DNA of 64,000 bases. It comes from Helicobacter turcicus. GTDB lineage: Bacteria; Campylobacterota; Campylobacteria; Campylobacterales; Helicobacteraceae. The DNA is taken from positions 1-64,000 of the forward strand of contig NZ_JAIGYQ010000012.1 in the NCBI RefSeq assembly GCF_019711685.1. Direction: 5' to 3'. The translations under genes and the position numbers were made by a program. Below, piece by piece: positions 9,293 through 18,546 of the stretch. A model generated the notes under the pieces. It was not told the origin of the DNA, ran no database searches, and was given only the letters and a program-made list of their open reading frames with translations. How positions within the stretch are numbered: the stretch's first letter is position 1; every line of letters begins with the position of its first letter.

Positions 9293-9601
9293 AGCCATTT
9301 TAATTGCGTTTTCAATGAGTGGTTTAGAGTTTGGTTCAACTAAGCGCTCACCTGCTTCTACGCCATTTTTGTAAAAAATCAACGTCGGGATTCTGCGCAC
9401 ACTTAATTCTTCCTTTAATGCCTCTTCTTCATCTGCCATTACTGCAAAAAATTTCATTCTCTCGCCATATTCTTGTGTAAGCATTCCCATAATAGGTTCG
9501 ATTTTGCGACAATCTGGACACCAAGGCGCACCCACTACAACCATGCATACACCTTCTTTTATTGCATTTTGATAAGAATCCTTTGTTAATTTTTCTAGCA
9601 T
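9281..9601 (-). CDS. Thioredoxin-family protein with WCPDC active site
   Basis: 106 residues, a single thioredoxin fold. The redox motif is WCPDC (C28, C31) rather than the canonical WCGPC. The cis-Pro is in RRIPTLIFYKNG. No signal peptide is present, so it is a cytosolic disulfide reductase. H. pylori has a second thioredoxin with a CPDC site (HP1458, from memory) and this is probably its ortholog. An AAGGAAG site lies just before the ATG. Confidence 0.85.
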   Translation of the reverse strand: MLEKLTKDSYQNAIKEGVCMVVVGAPWCPDCRKIEPIMGMLTQEYGERMKFFAVMADEEEALKEELSVRRIPTLIFYKNGVEAGERLVEPNSKPLIENAIKMALEV

Positions 9602-9684
9602 AATACTTCCTTAATTTTGAATTTCAATTCACTATTGTGTGATAAATTTGCTTAAAAGATAGCAAGGTATTAGATTTGTGATGG

Positions 9685-10398
9685 CTACATAATGTTTGTG
9701 AAAACTGCCTGCACATCGTCATCTTCCTCAATTTTATCAAGGAGTTTTTCAATATCTACAAGTTGCTCTTCACTAAATTCCACAGGGTTTGTTGCTATAC
9801 GTTCTAGGGCTGCCTTTTTGACTTCTGTTTGCATTTTTTCAAGTGCATTTGCTAGAGTGCCAAAGCTTGTGTAATCCCCATAAATATGGATAATATCTTC
9901 TTCTACTTCCATAGAATCCAATCCTGCATCAATGAGATTGAGCTCTAATTCTTCTAAATCTGTGATTCCGTTTTTACTAATTTCAAAATGTGCTTTGCGC
10001 GAGAACATAAACTCTAAGGAATTATTAGTTAGCATTTGTCCGCCAAGTTTGTTTGCATAGCTTTTTAGGTTTGCAACTGTTCTTGTGGTGTTATCCGTAG
10101 CACATTCTACAAAAAACAGCGCTCCATGCGGTGCTTTAATTTCATAATTGACCTCTGTAATTTGGATTCCATCTTTGCCTAATGCCCTTTTAATTGCTGC
10201 TTCAATATTGTCTTTTGGCATATTTTGCGCTTTTGCAGCAAGGATTGCAGTTCTTAGCTTTGAGTTCATATCAGGATCCCCACTGCCTCCTTCTTTGACA
10301 GCAATGCTAATTGCTTTGCCTAGTTTTGGGAAAAGTTTGGACATCTTATCCCATCGTTTTTCTTTGCTTGCTCTGCGGTATTCAAATGCTCGTCCCAT
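9685..10398 (-). CDS. yebC: YebC/PmpR family protein
   Basis: 237 residues, full length. Typical start [16 protein letters not shown] with LFPKLGKAI, then [30 protein letters not shown] and the acidic C-terminus. The family was annotated as transcriptional regulators; more recent work gives YebC-type proteins a role in ribosome rescue at proline-rich stretches. The long divergent gap to tRNA-Asn suggests its own promoter on the minus strand. Confidence 0.95.
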   Translation of the reverse strand: MGRAFEYRRASKEKRWDKMSKLFPKLGKAISIAVKEGGSGDPDMNSKLRTAILAAKAQNMPKDNIEAAIKRALGKDGIQITEVNYEIKAPHGALFFVECATDNTTRTVANLKSYANKLGGQMLTNNSLEFMFSRKAHFEISKNGITDLEELELNLIDAGLDSMEVEEDIIHIYGDYTSFGTLANALEKMQTEVKKAALERIATNPVEFSEEQLVDIEKLLDKIEEDDDVQAVFTNIM

Positions 10399-10486
10399 AC
10401 ATAACCTTACAATGTGGATTAAAATTGGAATTGTAGTATTTTAAAGTTTAAAACTCCTAAATATTCGCATAATAGAGTTAAATCTC

Positions 10487-10515
10487 TTGACATAGAATAC
10501 TGATTGTTATATAAT
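10487..10515 (+). promoter_or_regulatory. Consensus sigma70 promoter of tRNA-Asn
   Basis: TTGACA (10487-10492), exactly 17 bases, then TATAAT (10510-10515), 27 bases before the mature tRNA 5' end. A full -35 is uncommon in Helicobacter and fits a strong stable-RNA promoter. Confidence 0.85.
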
Positions 10516-10542
10516 CCCCTCTCCAAAAGAGCTTCAAATTAT

Positions 10543-10617
10543 TCCGGATTAGCTCAGCGGTAGAGTAGGCGGCTGTTAACCGCTTGGTCGTAGGTTCGAA
10601 TCCTACATCCGGAGCCA
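10543..10617 (+). tRNA. tRNA-Asn (GTT)
   Basis: 75 bases including an encoded CCA. The acceptor stem TCCGGAT/ATCCGGA is perfect, the D-arm is AGCTCAGCGGTAGAGT, the anticodon loop reads CTGTTAA (anticodon GTT), and the T-arm is GTAGGTTCGAATCCTAC. In Helicobacter this tRNA is charged through Asp-tRNA-Asn by a non-discriminating AspRS plus GatCAB; aspS lies about 3 kb downstream. Confidence 0.97.
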
Positions 10618-10927
10618 CTTTCAGTTTTTAAAATCCCTTAAGCATTGCGATATAAAATCTAAGATTGGCAATCCTAGTAATTTGTGGGTTGTATTTTTGC
10701 AAAGCAAATTTTATGTGCAACTAGAATTAAATGCAGTGTTATTCTGGAAAGTTGCCTCCATATGTAAAGGCTTTTGTGTTTTTTAGAAGTTTCGTATGTA
10801 TTTCTACTGCTTAAATTTTAAGTATTCTTGTGGAGTCCTATGTAATTAGAAAATAAAAAAGTAGTGCAAAATGTAGGATTTGAAAATATAAGTCAGCAAA
10901 CCTCTTAAAAGATAAAATTTAGCAATC
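10618..10927. other. 310-base region without a recognised gene
   Basis: It lies between tRNA-Asn and the 3' end of the DUF3343 gene. GCGATATA (10647-10654) preceded by a TTTTTAAAA run (10625-10633) resembles a sigma28 promoter, but only short reading frames under 30 codons follow. The rest shows no stem with a T-run and no RNA family I know. Confidence 0.5.
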
Positions 10928-11161
10928 CTATTTTTTTACGCATTGGATTTCGTATTCAATCTTCGCAGAATTTAAGGCATGTTTAATGCTTTCTAAATCC
11001 TCACACATAAACCAAACTGCGATTCCACAATCACTTGAAAACTCTCTAGGAGTTGGAACAAGTTTGATATTAATCCCAAGATTTTGCAAGATATTTTCAC
11101 TCTCAAATGCACTGGAAGTGGTATATACTAGAACATAGCCCTCAATGTGTTGTTGTCCCAT
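10928..11161 (-). CDS. DUF3343 small protein (putative Se/S carrier)
   Basis: 77 residues from the ATG behind AGGA; an in-frame start 16 codons upstream would overlap the desulfurase. The DUF3343 signature PREFSSDCGIAVWF carries the single conserved Cys that is proposed to carry activated sulfur or selenium. It is last in a four-gene operon with a cysteine desulfurase, a TusA-like protein and a YedE-type transporter, which are the usual company of this family in selenium-using bacteria. The function is inferred from context and not demonstrated. Confidence 0.8.
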   Translation of the reverse strand: MGQQHIEGYVLVYTTSSAFESENILQNLGINIKLVPTPREFSSDCGIAVWFMCEDLESIKHALNSAKIEYEIQCVKK

Positions 11162-11178
11162 TCTATTTTTCCTAAATT

Positions 11179-12348
11179 CTAGTTTTTTGCAATATGACGC
11201 AATGCCCAAATGGTAGTTTCAATTTCAGATTCCGTATTGAAAATCCCCGGACTTAAGCGGATTGTGCCACCACTTGTAAAACTGCCAAGAGTTTTATGGC
11301 TAGAAGGTGAGCAGTGTAGTCCCACACGCACATAGATTCCATATTCATTGCTTAGACGCATTCCAGCTTCGGATAATGCGCAATTTAAGATTGTAAGAGA
11401 TAAGATGCCGCTACTATCGCCTTTTGTGTGATAAATTTTAATGTTTTTTGCATTATTTAAACCTTGAATTAGCATATTGCGTAAATGCAACTCATAAGCG
11501 TGGATATTTTCCACTCCTTTTTGTATAATCCACTCTAGCCCCACTTTTAATCCAGAAATTCCATGCATATTTGGTGTCCCACCCTCAAACTTATCGGGTA
11601 AAAAATATGGCTGAATCTCCTCTTCGCTTGCACTTCCTGTTCCGCCAAATACAAGCGGAGAGAGTGTGTTAAAATCAAAAGAATCGCTCATTAAGAGCGC
11701 ACCAACTCCCATAGGAGATAAAAGCCCTTTGTGCGCACTAAGAGCTAGAAAATCCACTTGTTGCATAATCTCTTGCATAGGCACACAACCAACACTTTGC
11801 GCACCATCAAGCAAGATTTTACCACCATTTGCGTGTGCGATTTTTGCAAGCTCTTCAATGGGTGTTATTGCGCCACTAACATTATTAATGTGTGTGCAAG
11901 CGAGGAGTTTTGCTCCCTTTAAGAGTTCTTTTGCGCTTTTTAAATCCACCACATGTTCGCTATTGCAAGGAATCTCACGCACTTCAATATTTAAAGTCTC
12001 TTTAAGCGCATTTAAAGGGCGTTTAATGGCGTTATGCTCCATTTGTGTAGTAACAACAATATCATTGGGTTTTAAAAAACCTTGCAATAAGGTATTTATC
12101 GCCATTGTTGCATTGAGCGTGAATAAAACACGTTTGCAGTCTTTTAAGCCTAGTAAATCTGCTAAAAGACGTCGTGTTTGAAATAAGATTCTGCCTGATT
12201 GAATAGATAGCGCATGTCCGCTTCGTCCGGGGATTGCTCCAATATTTTTCAAAAAAACATTTACGGCTTCTTTGACGCCTGGTGCTTTTGGAAAAGTAGT
12301 CGCAGCATTGTCTAAATAAATGTATTTTTGAAAATCTTGTGTTTGCAT
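11179..12348 (-). CDS. Cysteine desulfurase (class V aminotransferase) of the selenium/sulfur module
   Basis: 389 residues. A PLP enzyme that removes S (or Se) from cysteine (or selenocysteine). Seen: YLDNAATTFPKAP at the N-terminus, HINNVSGAI, LLDGAQSVGC (PLP Asp), LALSAHKGLLSPMGVG with the Schiff-base Lys, and VRVGLHCSPSSHKTLG with the catalytic Cys. It resembles the CsdB/SufS-like group found beside yedE/yedF genes more than the housekeeping NifS/IscS of Helicobacter. It sits between fdhU and the DUF3343 gene and probably feeds chalcogen to them. Confidence 0.88.
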   Translation of the reverse strand: MQTQDFQKYIYLDNAATTFPKAPGVKEAVNVFLKNIGAIPGRSGHALSIQSGRILFQTRRLLADLLGLKDCKRVLFTLNATMAINTLLQGFLKPNDIVVTTQMEHNAIKRPLNALKETLNIEVREIPCNSEHVVDLKSAKELLKGAKLLACTHINNVSGAITPIEELAKIAHANGGKILLDGAQSVGCVPMQEIMQQVDFLALSAHKGLLSPMGVGALLMSDSFDFNTLSPLVFGGTGSASEEEIQPYFLPDKFEGGTPNMHGISGLKVGLEWIIQKGVENIHAYELHLRNMLIQGLNNAKNIKIYHTKGDSSGILSLTILNCALSEAGMRLSNEYGIYVRVGLHCSPSSHKTLGSFTSGGTIRLSPGIFNTESEIETTIWALRHIAKN

Positions 12349-12393
12349 TGCCTCTCTTTATTTTGGGATTCCAAAAGATAGAATCCTAAATGT

Positions 12394-12603
12394 CTATTTT
12401 TTCAAAATAAATTCTAAATCCTCACCATTTTTGGTTTGAGATTCCACAATATATCCGTATTGTGTCGCTAGACGACGGATATTATCGCTACTTGCACCAC
12501 AACTGCATAATACTTTAATTGCGCTTTCGCCCCTTTCTAATAAAGGTTTTAAGTTTAACATAGGTTCTGGACAGCTAAGCCCACGCACATCAAGTTCTGC
12601 CAT
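12394..12603 (-). CDS. fdhU: TusA/YedF-like sulfur/selenium carrier FdhU
   Basis: 69 residues, SirA/TusA fold. The N-terminal motif DVRGLSCPEPMLNLK contains the CPxP active site. It follows fdhT with a nine-base gap. In Campylobacter jejuni the fdhT-fdhU pair is required for selenium-dependent formate dehydrogenase activity. The protein probably carries persulfide or selenide on its Cys. The gene name rests on the pairing with fdhT. Confidence 0.82.
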   Translation of the reverse strand: MAELDVRGLSCPEPMLNLKPLLERGESAIKVLCSCGASSDNIRRLATQYGYIVESQTKNGEDLEFILKK

Positions 12604-12612
12604 AATTTCTCC

Positions 12613-13671
12613 TTAGTGTTTTTCTTTCGCAAATGTCGCAACAAGCAAACAGAAAATAAATCCAATAATTACAGCAATTGGTGCATTCGCTCCAATTCCT
12701 GCTGGAGAGCTTGCAAGGGCGAAGTTGTGTGCAAAGGCAGCACCTACAAGCAACCCCATAATAAACACTCCTGCATCACCATCGCCCTCACCGCTTAAGA
12801 TAAGCTGACGACCAGGACAACCTCCAGCAAGCGTAAAAGCAATTCCAGCAAGTGCCATTCCTAGAAAATTCCAAAGCATATCATTATGTGCAATAGGCTG
12901 TCCTGTGAAGCCCGGATTGAACAATCCTAATGTGAGGTTTGTGATAAATGCCACAATTACGAGCGCAATCACACCTTGTAAAATATGTGTATCACGCAAA
13001 AGCACGGCATCACGTACCGCTGCAATCATACAAAATCGGCTTTTTTGAAAAATCGCACCTAAGAATAATCCTGCAATGAGTGAAATAATAAGCGGTGCGT
13101 GCATAGAACCCGGTCCTTTTTGAGAAAATTTAATGGGTGTATTAGAATCAAGTAAGCCCCAAATTAAGAATCCTAAAAGTCCTAGCACAAAGATAGGGAA
13201 TACGAATCCTACGATTTTACTTGCTGGACGATTGTGACCAAGAGAGAAACCACGTTTTAGAAAAAATATGCCAATTAAGATTCCAAATATTAACCCAAAC
13301 ACACCAGCAATAGCACTCCAATCCCCAGCACTTATGCGTAGCCACATTCTCCAAGGACATCCCAAAAACACGAGTGCGCCAATCATGGCAAAGACTCCAA
13401 GCATAAAGCGCACAATGGGTGCAGAACCTGCACGCGGACGAAATTCTCTAAAAATAAATGCTGCAATGAGTGCTCCAAAAACTAATCCGATCACTTCTGG
13501 GCGAATGTATTGCACAATACCTGCTTGATGTAAGTTTAGCGCACCTGCAATATCACGCGTAAAGCATGCTGCACACACGCCCATATTGCCCGGATTTCCA
13601 AGATGCACTAAGATAGGTGCTAGAACTCCAAGTGCAATTCCTGCTAGAATCGGCAAAGTCGCCAATTTCAT
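12613..13671 (-). CDS. fdhT: YedE/FdhT selenium-metabolism membrane transporter
   Basis: 352 residues, about ten membrane segments in two YeeE/YedE halves. Each half has a conserved Cys-Pro motif in a helix: FLGCPWRMWLR and LAGGCPGRQL, the thiosulfate/chalcogen-conducting signature of the family. NMGVCAACFTRDIAGALN near the N-terminus and KSRFCMIAAVRD are also family-typical. It is first gene of the minus-strand operon. In C. jejuni FdhT is thought to import a selenium or sulfur species for selenocysteine supply to formate dehydrogenase. No fdh structural genes are in the window. Confidence 0.9.
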   Translation of the reverse strand: MKLATLPILAGIALGVLAPILVHLGNPGNMGVCAACFTRDIAGALNLHQAGIVQYIRPEVIGLVFGALIAAFIFREFRPRAGSAPIVRFMLGVFAMIGALVFLGCPWRMWLRISAGDWSAIAGVFGLIFGILIGIFFLKRGFSLGHNRPASKIVGFVFPIFVLGLLGFLIWGLLDSNTPIKFSQKGPGSMHAPLIISLIAGLFLGAIFQKSRFCMIAAVRDAVLLRDTHILQGVIALVIVAFITNLTLGLFNPGFTGQPIAHNDMLWNFLGMALAGIAFTLAGGCPGRQLILSGEGDGDAGVFIMGLLVGAAFAHNFALASSPAGIGANAPIAVIIGFIFCLLVATFAKEKH

Positions 13672-13884
13672 AATAAACTCCTAAGATAAATTAGATAAAT
13701 TAAGACAGCTAGTGCAAAGGAGAAGATTTTAAGAATGCAGCTGTTTGCTTGAGCCTCAAGCTAAATTGAAGTTGTGCATTCTAGCAGAGTGTTGCTTAAA
13801 TTACTGCAAACTTTTGGATTTAATTTTTTATTCTATTATTTTTTGTTAGAATCTTGCTTAGTAAAAATTTTAGGAGTTAAGAGC

Positions 13885-15636
13885 ATGCGAAGCCATTATT
13901 GCACAGATTTAGGTGAGCAAAACATTGGGGAAGTGGTGCAGTTGTGTGGCTGGTGTAACACTTATCGCGACCATGGAGGAGTTGTTTTTATTGACTTACG
14001 AGATCGTAGCGGTTTAATCCAACTTGTCTTTGACCCAAGAGACTATCAAGAAGCGCATAAAATTGCAAGTGAAGTGCGTGATGAATATGTATTAATTGTC
14101 AAAGGAAAAGTGCGCAAAAGAGGCGAGGGGTTAGAGAATCCTAAACTCAAAACAGGAAAAATTGAAGTGCTTGTGGAGTCTTTAGTGGTTGAAAATAAGA
14201 GCCTAACGCCTCCTATTGCTGTGGGTGATGAGAGTGTGGGTGAGGATGTGCGCTTAAAATATCGCTATTTGGACTTAAGAAATCCTAGATTGCAAGAAAT
14301 TTTTATTATGCGCTCCAAAGTTGCGCAGGCAACGCGCAATACACTAAGTGATTTAGGATTCTTAGAAGTGGAAACGCCAATTTTGACAAAGGCTACACCA
14401 GAGGGTGCAAGGGATTACCTAGTGCCTAGTCGTGTGCATCATGGAGAATTTTATGCACTTCCTCAAAGTCCGCAACTCTTTAAGCAGCTCTTAATGGTGA
14501 GTGGGTTTGACCGCTATTTTCAAATTGCAAAATGCTTTAGAGATGAGGATTTGCGCCTAGATCGTCAGCCAGAATTTACACAAATTGACTTAGAGATGAG
14601 TTTTTGTAACGAAGATGATGTGATGGAGGTAGCGGAAGAGGTATTGCACTCCATCTTTAATGCGTGTGGAATTACAATTTCTACGCCCTTTGAACGTTAT
14701 TCTTATAAGGAAGTTATGGAATCTTATGGAAGTGATAAGCCTGATTTGCGCTTTGATTTGCCTCTTGTTGAAGTGGGAGATTTATTTGTAGATTCAAGCA
14801 ATGAAATTTTTGCATCCCTTGCAAAAGATTCTAAAAAGAATCGCTTTAAAGCTCTTTGTGTTAAAGGTGGCGATACATTCTTTAGTCGTAAAACTTTAGG
14901 TGAAGCAGAGGAGTTTGTGCGAAAATTTGGAGCAAAAGGTTTAGCATATATTCAAATTAAAGAAGAAGGCATAAAAGGTCCGCTTGTAAAATTCATAAGT
15001 GAAGCCAATCTAAAAATCTTGCTAGAGCGTGTGGGTGCAAGCGTCGGGGATATTATTTTCTTTGGAGCAGGAGAGAAAAAAGTTGTGTGGGATTATATGG
15101 GACGTTTGCGTCAAAAAATAGCACAAGATATGGGGTTGATTGATTCTAGCGCGTATAAATTCTTATGGGTTGTGGATTTTCCGATGTTTGAACGCAATGA
15201 TGATGGCAGTATTTCAGCACTCCACCATCCTTTTACAATGCCTAGTAATTTAGAAGTGAAGGATTTAGAAGAAATTAATTCTGTGGCGTATGATGTGGTG
15301 CTAAATGGATTTGAAATTGGTGGAGGTAGTATTAGAATCCATAAGCAAGAGATTCAAAGTCGCGTGTTTGAATTGCTTGGAATCTCTAAGGAAGAGGCGC
15401 AAGATAAGTTTAGCTTCTTGCTTGAGGCATTGCAGTTTGGAGCGCCACCACATGGAGGATTAGCCTTTGGTTTAGATAGAATCATTATGTTGCTAAGCAA
15501 AGCACATTCTATCCGTGATGTTATCGCATTCCCTAAAACACAAAAAGCAACTTGTCCTTTAACAGAGGCTCCAAGTGTCGCAAGTGAAGAGCAATTAAGA
15601 GAATTGCATATTAGAGTGAGAGAAACCAAAAAGTAA
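13885..15636 (+). CDS. aspS: Aspartyl-tRNA synthetase, probably non-discriminating
   Basis: 583 residues from the ATG at 13885 behind TAGGAG; the open frame upstream to 13774 is not protein-like. Bacterial-type class II AspRS: OB-fold anticodon domain (first 110 residues), motif 2 [18 protein letters not shown], an inserted GAD domain, and motif 3 [14 protein letters not shown]. Helicobacter lacks AsnRS, and its AspRS also charges tRNA-Asn for later amidation. That is known for H. pylori and inferred here. It leads the aspS-adk-ppa block. Confidence 0.97.
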   Translation: MRSHYCTDLGEQNIGEVVQLCGWCNTYRDHGGVVFIDLRDRSGLIQLVFDPRDYQEAHKIASEVRDEYVLIVKGKVRKRGEGLENPKLKTGKIEVLVESLVVENKSLTPPIAVGDESVGEDVRLKYRYLDLRNPRLQEIFIMRSKVAQATRNTLSDLGFLEVETPILTKATPEGARDYLVPSRVHHGEFYALPQSPQLFKQLLMVSGFDRYFQIAKCFRDEDLRLDRQPEFTQIDLEMSFCNEDDVMEVAEEVLHSIFNACGITISTPFERYSYKEVMESYGSDKPDLRFDLPLVEVGDLFVDSSNEIFASLAKDSKKNRFKALCVKGGDTFFSRKTLGEAEEFVRKFGAKGLAYIQIKEEGIKGPLVKFISEANLKILLERVGASVGDIIFFGAGEKKVVWDYMGRLRQKIAQDMGLIDSSAYKFLWVVDFPMFERNDDGSISALHHPFTMPSNLEVKDLEEINSVAYDVVLNGFEIGGGSIRIHKQEIQSRVFELLGISKEEAQDKFSFLLEALQFGAPPHGGLAFGLDRIIMLLSKAHSIRDVIAFPKTQKATCPLTEAPSVASEEQLRELHIRVRETKK

Positions 15637-15646
15637 GGAGAAAGAG

Positions 15647-16219
15647 ATGAAAAAGTTATTTTTAGTCATTGGCGCACCTGGAAGTGGAAAAACAACCGAT
15701 GCAGAGATTATTAGTAAAAACAATGGTGAATCTATGGTGCATTATTCTACAGGCGAACTTTTACGTGCAGAAGTAGCAAGCGGAAGTGAGCTAGGGAAAC
15801 TTATTGATAGTTTTACAAGCAAAGGAAATCTTGTGCCCTTAGAGATTGTAGTTAAAACAATTGTAGATGCAATTTCTAATGCGCCAAAAGATGTAGTATT
15901 AATTGATGGTTATCCTCGCAGTGTGGAGCAAATGATAGAGTTAGATAAGATTCTGCAAGATAAAAATGACATTACACTTGCAAGTGTAATTGAAGTAGAA
16001 GTTAGCGAGAAAACAGCTTGTGATAGAGTTTTAGGACGTGCTAGGGGAGCTGATGACAATGTAGAAGTTTTTAATAATCGTATGCGTGTGTTTCAAGAGC
16101 CTTTAAAAGCAATCCAAGAATTTTATGGCAAAAAAGGAATTCTGTGCAAAGTCAATGGTGAGCGCACGATTGAAGAAATTACAAGCGAAATGGAAGATTT
16201 TATTAAATCAAAATGTTAA
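15647..16219 (+). CDS. adk: Adenylate kinase
   Basis: 190 residues. P-loop [12 protein letters not shown] near the start, STGELLRAE (NMP-binding), [12 protein letters not shown] and the LID-side Arg in DRVLGRARG. This is the short LID form without a zinc finger. It balances AMP+ATP with ADP. It follows aspS after ten bases with AAGGAG before the start. Confidence 0.95.
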   Translation: MKKLFLVIGAPGSGKTTDAEIISKNNGESMVHYSTGELLRAEVASGSELGKLIDSFTSKGNLVPLEIVVKTIVDAISNAPKDVVLIDGYPRSVEQMIELDKILQDKNDITLASVIEVEVSEKTACDRVLGRARGADDNVEVFNNRMRVFQEPLKAIQEFYGKKGILCKVNGERTIEEITSEMEDFIKSKC

Positions 16220-16267
16220 AGGAGAGCAGTGCTAATATGGTAGAAACTTTGCGCTGAAGTGGCAGAT

Positions 16268-16284
16268 TACATTATATTAATGTA
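16268..16284. promoter_or_regulatory. Perfect 7-3-7 inverted repeat upstream of ppa
   Basis: TACATTA-TAT-TAATGTA lies 27 bases before the ppa start, in the only long gap of the block (16220-16310). It overlaps -10-like hexamers on both strands. It could be an operator dyad or chance in AT-rich DNA. No known regulator box was matched. Confidence 0.35.
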
Positions 16285-16310
16285 TCACAATAAAAATTAA
16301 GGAGCAAACA

Positions 16311-16829
16311 ATGGATTTAAGTAAAATTGAAGTAGGAAGCAATCCAAATAAATTAAATGTAGTCATTGAGATTCCGTATGGTTCAAATATTAAGTACGAA
16401 ATTGATAAGGATAGTGGTGCAGTTGTCGTAGATAGGGTGATGTATAGTGCAATGTTTTATCCAGCAAATTATGGTTTTGTGCCAAATACACTAAGTGATG
16501 ATGGGGACCCTGCTGATGTGCTTGTGATTAATGAGTATCCACTGCAAGCTGGAAGCGTTATTAAGGCGCGTTTGATTGGTGTTTTGATTATGGAAGATGA
16601 GAGTGGGTTAGATGAAAAGCTTATTGCTGTGCCGCTTTCAAAAATTGACCCCAGATATGATAGGGTCAAAAGCCTAGAGGATCTACCGCAAATCACTTTA
16701 GATAGAATCAAGAATTTCTTTGAAACTTATAAAATGCTAGAGCCAAATAAATGGGTGAAAGTCAAGGAATACAAAGATTTGAATGCGGCAAAAGAGATTT
16801 TAGATAAGGCAATTAAGAATTACAAATAA
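16311..16829 (+). CDS. ppa: Inorganic pyrophosphatase (family I)
   Basis: 172 residues. Family I soluble PPase: VVIEIPYGSNIKYE, YPANYGFVPNT, DGDPADVLV (metal-binding Asp cluster) and KWVKVKEY. It hydrolyses pyrophosphate in the cytosol. AAGGAG stands before the ATG. It has its own leader with the 7-3-7 repeat, so it may be separately transcribed. Confidence 0.97.
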   Translation: MDLSKIEVGSNPNKLNVVIEIPYGSNIKYEIDKDSGAVVVDRVMYSAMFYPANYGFVPNTLSDDGDPADVLVINEYPLQAGSVIKARLIGVLIMEDESGLDEKLIAVPLSKIDPRYDRVKSLEDLPQITLDRIKNFFETYKMLEPNKWVKVKEYKDLNAAKEILDKAIKNYK

Positions 16830-16927
16830 TTGCATTTTGTTGCTAAAAGTAATTTTAGTATTAAGAATCATAGCTTTTAAGAGAACTTTGCTCTTAAATT
16901 TTAGAGTCTATTTCAAAGGAGAATATA

Positions 16928-17950
16928 ATGAAGAAAATCGTTTTAGCTTTAGTGTTAGCGACGTTTGCGCTAGTTGGTTGTGGTGGCGAGAAAGATACAA
17001 TAGCGGGTGCATCAGGCGATAATAAAAAAGTATATGAAGTGAAATTCGCACATGTTGTGAGTGAGAATACGCCAAAGGGCAAAGCAGCAAATTTCTTTGC
17101 AAAGAGGGTGGAGGAGCTAACAGATGGACAAATTAAAGTGCATGTTTTTCCTTCTGCGCAACTTGTAGATGATGACAAAGTTTTTCAAGAATTAAAGCGC
17201 AATAATGTGCAACTTGCAGCACCAAGTTTTTCTAAATTTACACCTTTTGCAAAAGAGTTTAATCTATGGGATGTTCCTTTCTTGTTTCGTGACACGGAGC
17301 ATTTACATAATGTAATGGATGGAGAAGTAGGAAAAATCTTAAGAGATGTGATTAGCTCTAAAGGTTACATTGCACTAGATTACTGGGATGCAGGGTTTAA
17401 GCAATTTAGCACAAATAAAAAACCAATTGTTCTACCAAGTGATGCAGAGGGGCAAAAAATGCGTATTATGAGTTCTAAAGTGCTTGAAGAACAAACAAAA
17501 GCAATTAAAGCAATTCCGCAAGTCTTACCATTTGGTGAAGTGTATTCTGCATTGCAAACAGGTGTCGTAGATGCTGCTGAAAACCCACTTTCAAATCTCT
17601 ATAACTCTAAGTTTTATGAAGTGCAAAGTTCTATTACAATCTCAAATCATGGATATTTAGGCTATTTGGTTGTTGCTAGTGAAAAATTTTGGAATACTCT
17701 GCCACAAGATTTACAAGAAAAATTTACAATTGCAATGCGTGAGGCAACAATCTATGAAAGAGAGGAAAGCGCAAAAGAGGAAAAAGTATTACTTGAACGT
17801 TTAAAAGCAAATGATAAGACAAGCACAAAAGTGTATGAGTTAGATGCTGCGCAAAAACAGCAATGGCAAGATGCAATGATTGCAATTTACCCTAAATTTT
17901 ATGATTTAGTTGGTAAGGAGTTGATTGAAAAAACAATCAATACAAAATAA
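16928..17950 (+). CDS. dctP: TRAP transporter solute-binding lipoprotein, DctP family
   Basis: 340 residues. The N-terminal signal ends in a lipobox (ALVGC, Cys18), so this binding protein is membrane-tethered. The DctP fold is shown by EVKFAHVVSENTPKGKAA, VFPSAQLVDDD, the conserved substrate Arg region QKMRIMSS, and the LPFGEVYSALQTGVVDAAENPL block. It captures an organic acid, probably a C4-dicarboxylate or related compound, for the DctQM permease encoded next. Confidence 0.92.
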   Translation: MKKIVLALVLATFALVGCGGEKDTIAGASGDNKKVYEVKFAHVVSENTPKGKAANFFAKRVEELTDGQIKVHVFPSAQLVDDDKVFQELKRNNVQLAAPSFSKFTPFAKEFNLWDVPFLFRDTEHLHNVMDGEVGKILRDVISSKGYIALDYWDAGFKQFSTNKKPIVLPSDAEGQKMRIMSSKVLEEQTKAIKAIPQVLPFGEVYSALQTGVVDAAENPLSNLYNSKFYEVQSSITISNHGYLGYLVVASEKFWNTLPQDLQEKFTIAMREATIYEREESAKEEKVLLERLKANDKTSTKVYELDAAQKQQWQDAMIAIYPKFYDLVGKELIEKTINTK

Positions 17951-17972
17951 TAAATGCGAGTAAGGGGCATTA

Positions 17973-18530
17973 GTGAATTTTTTTCAAGTGTTGGATAAGG
18001 TCATTGTTGGAATCAATAAGAATGTTGCTGTATTTGGGCTGTTAGCTGGAATCGTAATTACAGCAATTAATGTTTGTGTGCGCTACATTGCAGGATTTTA
18101 TCCAGAAATTGGGTCCCTTACTTGGGCAGAGGAAGTGGCAAGGTATTGTTTCTTGTGGTCGGCATTTTTTGGGGCAGCTTATGGCTTTAGAAAAGGAGTG
18201 CATATTGCTGTAACAATGTTAATTGAGAAATTTCCTCCAGTTGTTGCAAAAACATGTGTGCTACTAACACATGTTTTAAATTCTGTATTTTTAGGCTTTA
18301 TGTTTTATGCAAGCTTGATGGTTTGCTATTTAAATTATGAAATTGGTTATATGAGCGAAGCTCTACATAATGTTCCTTTGTGGGTGTTTCTTTTGTGTTT
18401 GCCTATTGCATTTTTGGGTGCAACTTATCGCTCTTTGGAGAAGATTTATGAAGTTTCTTTGATGTCAGCGGATAAAGTGGCAAAAAGCGCAGAAGAAGAG
18501 ATGATTCACGATTCTGTGGTGAAAGATTAG
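17973..18530 (+). CDS. dctQ: TRAP transporter small permease subunit, DctQ
   Basis: 185 residues, GTG start. Four membrane helices are apparent, with the family motif WAEEVARYCFLWSAFFGAA and KGVHIAV after helix 2. It joins DctM in the membrane. Adjacent genes on both sides belong to the same transporter. A GGGGC stretch precedes the start, a modest ribosome site. Confidence 0.9.
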   Translation: MNFFQVLDKVIVGINKNVAVFGLLAGIVITAINVCVRYIAGFYPEIGSLTWAEEVARYCFLWSAFFGAAYGFRKGVHIAVTMLIEKFPPVVAKTCVLLTHVLNSVFLGFMFYASLMVCYLNYEIGYMSEALHNVPLWVFLLCLPIAFLGATYRSLEKIYEVSLMSADKVAKSAEEEMIHDSVVKD

Positions 18531-18546
18531 GAAACTAGGGGACTTT

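Noticed and set aside
13774-13884. 37-codon extension of aspS
   Set aside because: AspRS family begins at the MRSHYCT position behind TAGGAG; the extension is hydrophobic leader DNA.
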